Shown: positions 18,732 to 26,349 of the stretch, in pieces
Position numbering within the stretch: the stretch's first letter is position 1
Layout of the letters: each line of letters starts with the position of its first letter
Assembly (NCBI GenBank): GCA_910574015.1
Contig: CAJSYQ010000021.1
Location: 1 to 62,158, forward strand
Length of the DNA stretch: 62,158 bases
Direction of reading: 5' to 3'
Origin: Eubacteriaceae bacterium
Lineage (GTDB): Bacteria > Bacillota > Clostridia > Lachnospirales > Lachnospiraceae
Made by a program: the position numbers and the translations under genes
The notes under the pieces: model-generated
What the model was told of the DNA's origin: nothing
The model's input: only the letters and a program-made list of their open reading frames with translations
Database searches by the model: none

Positions 18732-18872
18732 TTACCACAGGAACATCGTACGTTCACCAATACCTTCCTTAATGCTCTGAGTAATGGCATTACGGATCTG
18801 GTTTTTCAGGGCGGAGATAGAGGAGGAATCCAGTTCCGCCTGAATTTCTAATTTGTTATTGTCTTTTAACAT
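18732..18872 (-). CDS. 46-aa protein resembling a tape-measure C-terminus
   Basis: 46 aa. Its ATG overlaps the holin-like gene stop (TAATG), so translation is coupled. The sequence (LEIQAELDSSSIS, then NQIRNAITQSIKEGI) has the alternating beta/helix pattern seen at the end of tape measure proteins, including the one downstream here. It may be a small tail component or a remnant of a displaced tail gene. Overlap coupling and good reading-frame composition argue that it is real. Confidence 0.6.
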   Translation of the reverse strand: MLKDNNKLEIQAELDSSSISALKNQIRNAITQSIKEGIGERTMFLW

Positions 18873-19141
18873 TATGTATCATCCCCTTTCCAATTTTCTA
18901 AAAACTGTTTAAACATCTGATGCATTCCCACGGATGCAAGTCCGGATATCATTCCGCTGAGTATTATATCCGGGCTGATGTGCCATCCGTTGATCCATAC
19001 GGCAAGGATTACACCGATGCCGGCCACGAGACCGGGAATAAATTTATTATTGATGTCAGAGATCCATTGTTTCATAATATATCCAGTGCAAAGACATATA
19101 CCCAGGATTACAGGAAGTATAAAGTCATTTAAAAAATTCAT
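18872..19141 (-). CDS. Holin-like small membrane protein
   Basis: 89 aa from the ATG at 19141, chosen because GGGAGGTG sits directly upstream; the longer frame to 19195 lacks such a site. There are three hydrophobic segments (about 7-22, 36-50, 57-72) and a lysine-rich tail (FKQFLENWKGDD). The pattern fits small clostridial phage holins (Phage_holin_5 type). A holin between tube and tape measure genes is out of the usual order, and no endolysin is visible, so a role in particle release is inferred only. Confidence 0.6.
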   Translation of the reverse strand: MNFLNDFILPVILGICLCTGYIMKQWISDINNKFIPGLVAGIGVILAVWINGWHISPDIILSGMISGLASVGMHQMFKQFLENWKGDDT

Positions 19142-19195
19142 ATTTTCACCTCCCAGTGATAGCGAATGAATAGTGGTACGTTGGTTTTCTTCCAT

Positions 19196-19705
19196 TCAAA
19201 AACCTTCTCGTAGTTTTCGTTTATAGTCGTCATATATGATCTGCATTGACACCTGGATTTCTCCATTTTCCAGATCGTTTTCTTCTAAGAGCTTTTCATA
19301 CTTTTCATATATATGGATACAGTGCTTATAGCTGTCTTTGTTACAGGGTCTGCCCTCGGATACCCTGGTTGCGAAATTATTGATTTCCCATCGCATATCG
19401 TCAATTTCCTTGTCAATAAACATCCGGGTAAGTTTTTTTATGTCAGCGCGCATTTGTGCATCATCCTGATCAGATTTTTTCATATCTTCCTTGTGCTTTT
19501 CCTGCAGTTCAGTGAGATTCTGGGAAGTTTTGATGAGGAGTTGGTGTTCTTCCCGATTTTTACGCATCCATCTCGTTTCCAGTCCCAGTTTATTGATGGT
19601 CCACTCAAAAAGTGACGAGATTGATTTTATACCAATCAGTATACCTGTGACTGCGAGAAAGACAGAGGGAAAATCTACATGCATTAATTCAACGATTGAA
19701 TCCAT
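19196..19705 (-). CDS. Membrane-anchored coiled-coil protein
   Basis: 169 aa from the ATG at 19705, which begins after the stop of the upstream gene. One N-terminal TM segment (about 8-30) is followed by a tryptophan/arginine patch (ETRWMRKNREEH), a coiled coil (about 50-105) and a helical end (YEKYEKLLEE). The same type of gene accompanies holins in gut clostridial prophages, as I recall, but its function is not known to me. It is probably exposed to the cytosol and may regulate or assist the holin. Confidence 0.6.
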   Translation of the reverse strand: MDSIVELMHVDFPSVFLAVTGILIGIKSISSLFEWTINKLGLETRWMRKNREEHQLLIKTSQNLTELQEKHKEDMKKSDQDDAQMRADIKKLTRMFIDKEIDDMRWEINNFATRVSEGRPCNKDSYKHCIHIYEKYEKLLEENDLENGEIQVSMQIIYDDYKRKLREGF

Positions 19706-19724
19706 AGCTAACTTCACCACACTT

Positions 19725-19970
19725 TTATAGCTCTTCCAGCCTTGCCTTGTATTCTTCAAAGACATTCTCAACGGCGGCGATCAGGTCCTGGTATCGTTTT
19801 CTGAGAATCTTTGTTTCAGTAATTAGATTCTCATAGTCTTCTTTATAACCTCTGATCGAGTTAAGTTTTGCCAGAAGGCTGTCACGCTCTTTTTTTAAAC
19901 GTTCAGATTCTCTTTTCCAAATCATTTGATTTTTTTTGTCTGTTTTGTTTGAAAATATTCGTATATTCAT
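19725..19970 (-). CDS. 81-aa coiled-coil protein
   Basis: 81 aa, ATG behind AAAGGAG. Almost entirely charged helix (RESERLKKERDSLLAKL), predicted coiled coil, with no membrane segment. It lies between the tube gene hairpin and the membrane coiled-coil gene. The family is not recognised; by position it could be a tail assembly or scaffolding factor. Confidence 0.55.
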   Translation of the reverse strand: MNIRIFSNKTDKKNQMIWKRESERLKKERDSLLAKLNSIRGYKEDYENLITETKILRKRYQDLIAAVENVFEEYKARLEEL

Positions 19971-20041
19971 ATACGTTTTCTCCTTTCTGGGATTATTAGC
20001 AAGTAATATATTATTAAAGATTTATCATTACTTTGCATTTA

Positions 20042-20074
20042 GCTCAACGGCGGGAATGGAACCCGCCATTGAGC
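20042..20074 (-). terminator. Strong hairpin after the tube gene
   Basis: On the minus strand GCTCAA-GGCGGG pairs with CCCGCC-TTGAGC around a short loop, 13 bp with one mismatch, 22 bases after the tube gene stop. No long T run follows, so it may be a partial terminator or an mRNA-stabilising 3' end that sets the high tube dosage. Confidence 0.6.
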
Positions 20075-20096
20075 AGAGAAAGCCACTGCGGCAGAT

Positions 20097-21110
20097 TTAT
20101 GCTACCACAACAGTGATCTCATCTGTGATGTCCTGATAAGTGACTGTGATCCTGGCGGAACCGCTTGCTGCCGCAGTGACAACACCGGCGTCGTCTACGG
20201 CAGCGGTGGATGGGGTGTCGCTGACAAATTCACAGGCTGCGTTGTCCAGCTCTACCGGAGCATAGAGAGAGCCCTTGAGTCCAATCACGGAGATTTTGGC
20301 AGAAGTGGAATCTGTCGTATCCAGATTCATCGTTGCCGGTGTGGCAGCGATCTCCAGAACAGAAATGGCGCTTTCCGTATCGTCAAATTCTTTAATGTAA
20401 GCATAGACGCTTCCCTCAGAGCAGCAGTCGTTCTCCACAGCCAGGGCCTTTCCTTCCAGACTGGTGGAAGTTGCGCCGTCCGGGGTGAGTTCGATATTGA
20501 AATTGCCATTCAGCTGATAGGATGGGATCGTGATCTGCACGCTGCCCACTTTGCCGAGCTTATTGTTGTGCTTGTCCACATCCAGAATCAGGCGGCCGCA
20601 CATTGGCGTGGTGTCGGAATTGATGGTGATGGATTTGGCAGTTCTGTTATAACGGTATGTGGCTTTCACGGAGTCGCCCTCATTTGTCAGACCGTAGCTT
20701 GACAGGTCGATCTTGTTTTCTGTCGGAGTGACCGTGATGAATGAGCCGTTCGGCAGCTCCACTGCCACGTCGCCCACTGGGACTGCGCCGAGAACGCCGG
20801 TTCCGTCTGTCAGTGCGACATGCTCGCCGAGCTTATATACATCTGTCATGCCCTCTGTGATCTTAGAGCCGGATGCCATGGCGAGATATTCCAGTTTCCA
20901 GTCAGCGGCTTCCAGAGTAGCGCTGAGTTTTCTTCCATACTTGAAAGCATAGACGAGCTTATTGCCCTTTCCCGCATTGACCTCCTGCTCCTCTGTCGTT
21001 ACTTCCAGAGAAGTGTTGAGGTTTGTTGTTCCAGTACAGGCAAGTACGTCGCCTACATAGAAGGCAAAGTCCGCTGTGCTCACCAAAAAGTTTTTCGTGT
21101 TGTTTTCCAT
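20097..21110 (-). CDS. Tail tube-like major structural protein with Ig-like domain
   Basis: 337 aa from the ATG at 21110, just past the upstream stop, with GTGAGG upstream. The N-terminal part (about 1-90) has the tube-protein style of a short strand, VNAGKGNKLVYAF, then an alternating strand pattern. The C-terminus (about 255-337) is a bacterial Ig-like (Big_2) domain, with SGSARITVTYQD at its end. Such domains decorate tail tubes and capsids. Its place before the tape measure and its own strong downstream hairpin fit a high-copy tube subunit. A capsid protein is possible but less likely, since no other head gene is present. Confidence 0.65.
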   Translation of the reverse strand: MENNTKNFLVSTADFAFYVGDVLACTGTTNLNTSLEVTTEEQEVNAGKGNKLVYAFKYGRKLSATLEAADWKLEYLAMASGSKITEGMTDVYKLGEHVALTDGTGVLGAVPVGDVAVELPNGSFITVTPTENKIDLSSYGLTNEGDSVKATYRYNRTAKSITINSDTTPMCGRLILDVDKHNNKLGKVGSVQITIPSYQLNGNFNIELTPDGATSTSLEGKALAVENDCCSEGSVYAYIKEFDDTESAISVLEIAATPATMNLDTTDSTSAKISVIGLKGSLYAPVELDNAACEFVSDTPSTAAVDDAGVVTAAASGSARITVTYQDITDEITVVVA

Positions 21111-21126
21111 AGTATTTTCCTCACTT

Positions 21127-21891
21127 TCATAGTTTTCTTCGTAATGAAGTTTCATCGGTTTTCAATTCCTTGTATTTATCTTCCTCAAGGTCTTCAAAGG
21201 ATGTCATCCAGTGCTTCAAGGGTTCCTTAAAGGTAACCATGCCGCTGCATTCCCCGGTTTTGGCGATGGTATAGCTCTCCTTAAGCTGGAAACGCCGGAT
21301 ATAACGCCAGAACTTGCGAATGGTCATATTCATGATCCTTTCCTCAGTTGTATTCATGGCGATCACAAGGGAATCAATATAATCTTCTATATTGGCTCTG
21401 CTCTTATCTTTGTTTAGGTCGTTTTTGGCTTTCATCAGCCGCTGTTCCGTGTCATAATGAAGAAATTCATCCATATCAAAGTCGATATCGTTCTGCGCGA
21501 TAATGATCCGTCTGAGATCATCGAACATTTTGGATGTAAGGCGTTCTTCACAGAGATAGACCTTACCTGTACTCTGGTCCAGTTGTATGTCTGCATCCCT
21601 GCAGCACAACTGCAGCAGCTGGGCCGCATACAGGAAATACTGGGAAAGCCCGGGGATCTGATACCGATTTTCCAGTTCCTTGTTGCCCAGGCTGTATAGG
21701 AGGAATTCAAGATAGGTCATCTTAATGATCTCTTTCTCATGAAATATACTGTTTTTTCGTACTGTCAGCGACTGGGAAAGAAACTGGAAGGAGAGTATAT
21801 CCTTCATTGTTACCGGACGCAGCGTGATTTTCTCATCATAGGGTATTTCCTTGTTGAAGATAACAAAGGAAAAGAGCGATTCATTCGTCAT
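21127..21891 (-). CDS. Unrecognised tail-module protein, possibly an assembly chaperone
   Basis: 254 aa, ATG behind AAAGGAGG. Soluble and mostly helical in the second half, with no membrane or signal segment. The N-terminus (FNKEIPYDEKITLRPVTMKD) is followed by helical runs and a C-terminal segment VTFKEPLKHWMTSF. It is immediately upstream of the tube gene. By position it may be a tail assembly chaperone, terminator or baseplate factor; I have no motif to decide. Confidence 0.55.
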   Translation of the reverse strand: MTNESLFSFVIFNKEIPYDEKITLRPVTMKDILSFQFLSQSLTVRKNSIFHEKEIIKMTYLEFLLYSLGNKELENRYQIPGLSQYFLYAAQLLQLCCRDADIQLDQSTGKVYLCEERLTSKMFDDLRRIIIAQNDIDFDMDEFLHYDTEQRLMKAKNDLNKDKSRANIEDYIDSLVIAMNTTEERIMNMTIRKFWRYIRRFQLKESYTIAKTGECSGMVTFKEPLKHWMTSFEDLEEDKYKELKTDETSLRRKL

Positions 21892-22124
21892 AGTATTCCT
21901 CCTTTATGATCCGTTGTGCGAATGACAGAATACAGGCAGCAGTCATCCCAGAAAGGGAGTTCTGCCGCCTGGCCAGTCCGGGGAAGAAGAGCAGTTACCG
22001 CCAGACTGTGAAGAAAGTCTGGGGTGTATTCCAGACCCGGAGATAAATGTTAGAAATGATATCCACTACTGTATATATACGCGATGCCTGACAGGCGCTA
22101 AGTGCCGGAAGGCGGGCTGTATTA
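21892..22124 (-). promoter_or_regulatory. Leader before the tail structural genes
   Basis: 233 bp without a gene between the zinc-finger gene and the structural genes. It contains a CCAGACT/AGTCTGG hairpin at 22001-22022 and, further upstream on the minus strand, the motif GTATATATACAGTAG (22067-22081). A related ATATACAGT recurs at the end of the structured region (18241-18255). This is a plausible place for a promoter used by the island polymerase, but no known consensus is visible. Confidence 0.3.
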
Positions 22125-22961
22125 CTAATTTTCTAAATCAAACATACGTTTGGTTTTCATGTTTTTTCGGGATCGTTCTCTGTTTACAGCAGCGGCGCAG
22201 GCTTTACAATATTTAACGCGGTTATTTGTCTTTTCGATCATTCTGCCGCAGACGGTGCAGCGTGTATAGGTTTTATGATCACGGAGTCCGTAATACTGCT
22301 TTTGCCATTTTTTCATTGCACCCTCCAGTGACCGGCAGAAATATCGTATGTAGAAATTGTCCTCGTTCATGAAGTCATAAATATTGCCGCAAGACATTTC
22401 TTCCTCGCATTCCTCCAAAAGGCGGCAGGTATGGAATATCTTCAATAAAAAACCCTCCACTACTTTTTTGTATTCCATCCAGGATAATTGCATCTTCTGC
22501 TTCTGATAGGCGGCGTATCGTATTTCTGCTTCTGACAGGGCGCTCTGAATCTGTGCCGTGACTTCATCCGGCGCCATTTCCGTTCCGCCCTCCCATTGGT
22601 AATATAGCTGCTTCGGAATCTGCAGAAGACAAATGTAGTCTTTATTCAATATAATGTCCCGGTCAAAGTACCGGGTATAGAGGTTATTGATCTTCTGACG
22701 GATCAGGCTGCACCAGTCGGTATTCCGTGTACGGGATTCACAGCCGTTGTATCCGATGGCTGTCCAGGGCTGGAAGACCTGCCCGGTGTCGGTTTCCTGC
22801 AGCTCCTTTCGGATGGAGAAGCGGATTGTCTTTGTCCGGGTTCGTCTTTTGTTGCTGCTTGACCAGATGGAGGAGCAGAATATGCGGAAAATATCGTCCC
22901 GCTCCGCATCGGAGACAGCGTTTTTATAATCCTCTATGATCTCATATAAATATCGTTCCAT
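22125..22961 (-). CDS. C-terminal zinc-finger protein, polymerase partner gene
   Basis: 278 aa. The ATG at 22961 follows GGAGG and begins one base after the polymerase stop, so the two are coupled. The C-terminus has a Cys4 finger (CTVCGRMIE, KYCKAC) and a basic tail (RERSRKNMKTKRM), typical of nucleic-acid-binding proteins. The N-terminal 200 residues are helical and not recognised. Tight linkage suggests a promoter-recognition or elongation partner of the RNA polymerase, but this is inference. Confidence 0.6.
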   Translation of the reverse strand: MERYLYEIIEDYKNAVSDAERDDIFRIFCSSIWSSSNKRRTRTKTIRFSIRKELQETDTGQVFQPWTAIGYNGCESRTRNTDWCSLIRQKINNLYTRYFDRDIILNKDYICLLQIPKQLYYQWEGGTEMAPDEVTAQIQSALSEAEIRYAAYQKQKMQLSWMEYKKVVEGFLLKIFHTCRLLEECEEEMSCGNIYDFMNEDNFYIRYFCRSLEGAMKKWQKQYYGLRDHKTYTRCTVCGRMIEKTNNRVKYCKACAAAVNRERSRKNMKTKRMFDLEN

Positions 22962-22962
22962 G

Positions 22963-25524
22963 TTATACCTCCATTTCGTAGTATTTTCCGAGATATTCAT
23001 ACGAAGTCCCTGAGGGAGAACCGATTTCCTGTATGGAAATTTTCTGCCCGGGCTCCGAGTGTTCTTTCAGATTCTTTATAATATATTCTCCATAGCCTGA
23101 CCATGCCAGGGATTTGCTGACGGAATGATTTTGGTAAGAGACATAGATAACGTAATTGGCGATGGTTTCTTCATCGAGTCCAAGCTCTGCAGCCAGCTGT
23201 TCCTTTTTCTGCTGGATAAGTTTCTCCATGTGAAATGGCTCGTCCTCTTCCTGCAAATCTTCCCGAAGTCTCATATAGCTTCGCAGATCATCGGCATATT
23301 CATTCACGGCGCGCCGGATCATGCGGAGAACCCTGCGATCCGGGCAGCTGAAATCGTCCCGCAGGATAAGGGCGCGGATCTGCTCCAGATTGGTTCTGCT
23401 GTGATCCCACACAATATGCTTCCTCTCCCAGGTACATATGTAATCGCACAATTCATTCATGGGTGAGGGGGAGCGATAGGCGTTCAGTTTAAGCTTGTCC
23501 TCCTTATCTGTGATAGATTTGTTTTTTTCCACGAGCTTTTTGTACTTTTCCATCTTGGCAGGATAGTGGTGGAGCAGGAACCAGGGAAGCTGTTTCACAT
23601 ATTTTCTCAGTCCCTGATGCATGTGCCATCGGATTCCGGTTTTGAGAAAATCGATTTCCTTTCCCTGATAGATCCGGAGCAGGGAGGCATAGTCAGAGTA
23701 AAGCCTGCGCACCTCTTCCTTAGTTGTGTAGTGATTCTCGATACTGGTGGCGGCATTGGTGATCTCGCCGATCCGGCTGTCCCGTGTCATGATTTCATAT
23801 TCCACGATATTTTCCAGCGTATATGGTTTTGGCTCAGCGGCTGCCTTGTCCTCGATATCAAGGATAATTGGTTTCTCAATCTTCGATCCGGCCAGTATGG
23901 GATCGTCGCACAGGAAGAAAATATCCCCGTCAAAATCAGCGCCGCCCTGCTGGGGAGCGGAAATGTCATACATATTAAACATTACGATATCCTGATCCTG
24001 CAGACAGCGGAACCATTTTTCGGTCAGTTCGTTTTTTACGATCCTGGTCTTATTGACCTCGGAGGGATCCACCAGCGGCGAGCGAAAGGAGAGAATGCTG
24101 CCGCTGTCCAGAATACTGCTGTACAGCTCCCCCTCTCTCAGGCATCCTACGGGTTCTTCGCCGGCGGCATACTGCAGATAGCCGACCATATCGCCCACGC
24201 CGGTATGATACAAACCAGAAGCATATATTTTCCCTATTTTGGCCTCGTTAATGGATTTTTTTAATTTCCGGTAGATATACTGTCTCACGGCAGGATCGGT
24301 GAGCATGATATCATTGATAAGGGCTGCCTCGAGATAACGGCTTTTGGGGGGCTGGCCAGAGGAATCCATAATTCCCATATATTTATAGGTATAAAATTTA
24401 TCACCCCGGATGATCTTTTCAAAGAGACGGGTGGTGTACCTTGCCAGCTGGATCATCTTTCCATCGTGGGTGCTGTCCAGAATATCATAATCCTGGTTTT
24501 CCCTGTCCTCCCAATAGCTGATGTAGCCGGGGTTCCATAGATCCAGACACTGAAGATACTGGAAGTTCATGCGCGTATACCGGCTGATCTGCCGGATATC
24601 GTGGCTGTATTTGCTTATGCCAAGCTTGAACTGATATTTTTTCAGCGTCTCGCGATAGGCTGTCCACGCCTGATCTCCGTATTTCTCCCAGAATATTCCG
24701 TGACCTTTGAACATGGAAACATTCCAGATACAGTCAATGGTGTCGATGGGATGGCTGTGGCCGTAAACATCTGTGATGGCATCGTACCCCCATTCCCGGA
24801 GCATTTGCCGGAATGGTACGTATACGGAATATCCTTTTATGAAAGGCAGGCGGATCTGTGCTCCTGCCGCATCGTAATCAAGCCCCAGTTCCTCTCTGAT
24901 ATGTTCCATAAATTCGTGTTCATGGCACCCGCAGCCGTCAAATGGAGAGATTTCCAGATCCTTACAGCCCTCCTGGATTTCCCTTCTCCTGTCCTTCGTT
25001 CTGACATATTTGATGTACTGGTCTGGCAGGATTTTTTTGTATTCATCTATAATCACTATATTTGGCATATAGTGATGGAGCAGGGTACAGGAACTGAATA
25101 CGAGGCACCGGGCCGCCTCGTATTTGGATATGACACAGCGGCTGGTTTCAATATCCATCTGGGTGGCGGCATATAAATCGTCATATATGCCGTCACAAAC
25201 AAATGCGGTGATGCCGGCTTTTGCCTGAGAAGCTGATTTGCCAAAACGGCGGAAATGGATTCCATTGCAGCAGAAACCATCCGCTAAAAGCTGGCGCAGA
25301 GCATCCTCCTGTTTTGGATTTTTCTTTGCTGTTACGAGGATCATCTCACTGATATGCTCCGAGGGCCTGCCGCGAAGCCGTTCAATCTGATCCAGGAGGA
25401 GAGAGGGCTCCTGTGCCACCAGATATCCCCTTTCGATCTCCTCATTTCGGCGGATGGTGATGTCAAAGTTTTGTGAGATAATTTCTTTCAGCGGAATTTT
25501 CAGCATTGTATACTGTTTTGCCAT
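22963..25524 (-). CDS. Single-subunit double-psi beta-barrel RNA polymerase (YonO/RDR-like)
   Basis: 853 aa. Residues 530-534 read DFDGD within GGADFDGDIFFLCDDP, the Mg-binding loop of the RNA polymerase beta-prime barrel and of eukaryotic-type RDR/QDE-1 polymerases. About 50 residues earlier, FRSPLVDPSEV resembles the arginine/proline motif that precedes this loop in the superfamily. Residues 222-238 (AGAQIRLPFIKGYSVYV) resemble the lysine-bearing strand of the other barrel. Both barrels in one chain is the layout of phage SP-beta YonO, a DNA-dependent late-gene polymerase. ATG behind GAAGGAGG. Its position upstream of, and colinear with, the tail genes suggests it transcribes them. An RNA-templated activity cannot be excluded from sequence. 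Confidence 0.75.
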   Translation of the reverse strand: MAKQYTMLKIPLKEIISQNFDITIRRNEEIERGYLVAQEPSLLLDQIERLRGRPSEHISEMILVTAKKNPKQEDALRQLLADGFCCNGIHFRRFGKSASQAKAGITAFVCDGIYDDLYAATQMDIETSRCVISKYEAARCLVFSSCTLLHHYMPNIVIIDEYKKILPDQYIKYVRTKDRRREIQEGCKDLEISPFDGCGCHEHEFMEHIREELGLDYDAAGAQIRLPFIKGYSVYVPFRQMLREWGYDAITDVYGHSHPIDTIDCIWNVSMFKGHGIFWEKYGDQAWTAYRETLKKYQFKLGISKYSHDIRQISRYTRMNFQYLQCLDLWNPGYISYWEDRENQDYDILDSTHDGKMIQLARYTTRLFEKIIRGDKFYTYKYMGIMDSSGQPPKSRYLEAALINDIMLTDPAVRQYIYRKLKKSINEAKIGKIYASGLYHTGVGDMVGYLQYAAGEEPVGCLREGELYSSILDSGSILSFRSPLVDPSEVNKTRIVKNELTEKWFRCLQDQDIVMFNMYDISAPQQGGADFDGDIFFLCDDPILAGSKIEKPIILDIEDKAAAEPKPYTLENIVEYEIMTRDSRIGEITNAATSIENHYTTKEEVRRLYSDYASLLRIYQGKEIDFLKTGIRWHMHQGLRKYVKQLPWFLLHHYPAKMEKYKKLVEKNKSITDKEDKLKLNAYRSPSPMNELCDYICTWERKHIVWDHSRTNLEQIRALILRDDFSCPDRRVLRMIRRAVNEYADDLRSYMRLREDLQEEDEPFHMEKLIQQKKEQLAAELGLDEETIANYVIYVSYQNHSVSKSLAWSGYGEYIIKNLKEHSEPGQKISIQEIGSPSGTSYEYLGKYYEMEV

Positions 25525-25624
25525 GCGGTATCCTCCTTCTTTCTTATCTGTTATTTTTCATCTGTTTCCTTTTGAGGCCTTCTAATATATATTTCTCCTT
25601 TTGGGTTTCATTTTTTCAAAAAAC

Positions 25625-25638
25625 AGAATATATGTTCG
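25625..25638. promoter_or_regulatory. Second LexA-like box, one mismatch
   Basis: AGAATATATGTTCG matches the Gram-positive SOS core GAACRNRYGTTY except T for C in the first half-site. Its centre is 33 bp, about three helical turns, from the perfect box, which would allow cooperative binding. It lies between the divergent polymerase and sigma genes. Confidence 0.55.
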
Positions 25639-25647
25639 AAAAATATG

Positions 25648-25676
25648 TTGACAAAAAAGAACAAGTGTTCTATAAT
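25648..25676 (+). promoter_or_regulatory. Consensus sigma-A promoter for the sigma-like gene
   Basis: TTGACA (25648-25653), 17-bp spacer, TATAAT (25671-25676), both hexamers perfect, 35 bases before the ATG at 25712. Such a strong promoter must be kept off, and a LexA box fills its spacer. Confidence 0.9.
25658..25671. promoter_or_regulatory. LexA (SOS) box overlapping the promoter
   Basis: AGAACAAGTGTTCT contains GAAC-AAGT-GTTC, a full match to the core of the Gram-positive LexA site (GAACRNRYGTTY). It ends at the first base of the -10 hexamer, so bound LexA would block RNA polymerase. It makes the island inducible by DNA damage, as prophages and tailocins are. Confidence 0.8.
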
Positions 25677-25711
25677 CATACTAAGATTAAAACAGAAGAG
25701 GAGGTAGCAAC

Positions 25712-26260
25712 ATGGAAGAGATCCTGACTGCTTATTATGAAAATAATGCCATTAAGCTTCGCAGGCTGGTAGACCAGATTCTGAAACGGTTTGGAAAGAT
25801 TCCGGACAGAGAGGATTTTTATTCTCTGGCGAATGAAGTGTTTGCGGAGGTTCTGAAAGAATATGACGCATCCCGGTCATTTGATGTATTTCTATATTCA
25901 TGCCTGTGTAACCGGATAAAAAGTGAGATCCGCCGTCGCAACAGGAAAAGGCGGAAAGCAGACTTTTTGTCAGTCTCGCTGGACATTCCCATCGATGGAG
26001 GGGAAGAACTGATTCTGGCTGATGTCTTAGCCGATGGGTTTGACCTGGAAAAAGAGGTGATCGGAGAGGACAGTCATAAGTCTGTGCAGATTCAAAGGTA
26101 TCTTTGCCGGCTGTCGAGACGGCAGAGGGAGGTTGTCCGGCTTCTGGCAGACTCCTACCGCGCTGGTGAAGTCCAGGAGATACTGCATCTGACGCGGAAA
26201 GAGTACGCAGACGCTCTATCAGGCATAAAGTCTTATGAAAATGTTTCGCTGCTTTTCTAA
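25712..26260 (+). CDS. Sigma-70-family-like transcription factor
   Basis: 182 aa, ATG behind AGAGGAGG. Residues 20-85 look like sigma region 2 (DFYSLANEVFAEVLKEYD, then FLYSCLCNRIKSEIRRRNR). After an acidic linker, residues 125-180 form a region 4-like helix-turn-helix (LSRRQREVVRLLADSY). It is the first gene under the LexA-controlled promoter. It could direct host RNA polymerase to the island, including the divergent polymerase gene. Confidence 0.7.
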   Translation: MEEILTAYYENNAIKLRRLVDQILKRFGKIPDREDFYSLANEVFAEVLKEYDASRSFDVFLYSCLCNRIKSEIRRRNRKRRKADFLSVSLDIPIDGGEELILADVLADGFDLEKEVIGEDSHKSVQIQRYLCRLSRRQREVVRLLADSYRAGEVQEILHLTRKEYADALSGIKSYENVSLLF

Positions 26261-26349
26261 TTGTGGCGAAAGGAAGGGACAGTATACAGAAAAGCCCGTC
26301 CCCAATTGCTGGGGGGGGAGATTGGCATCGTTGCGATACACGGGAAAGG

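Noticed and set aside
20097-21155. Major capsid protein call for the Ig-like structural protein
   Set aside because: Ig-like ends occur on capsids too, but no portal, protease, scaffold or terminase is near, and the gene precedes tape measure and Dit, so a tube role is preferred.
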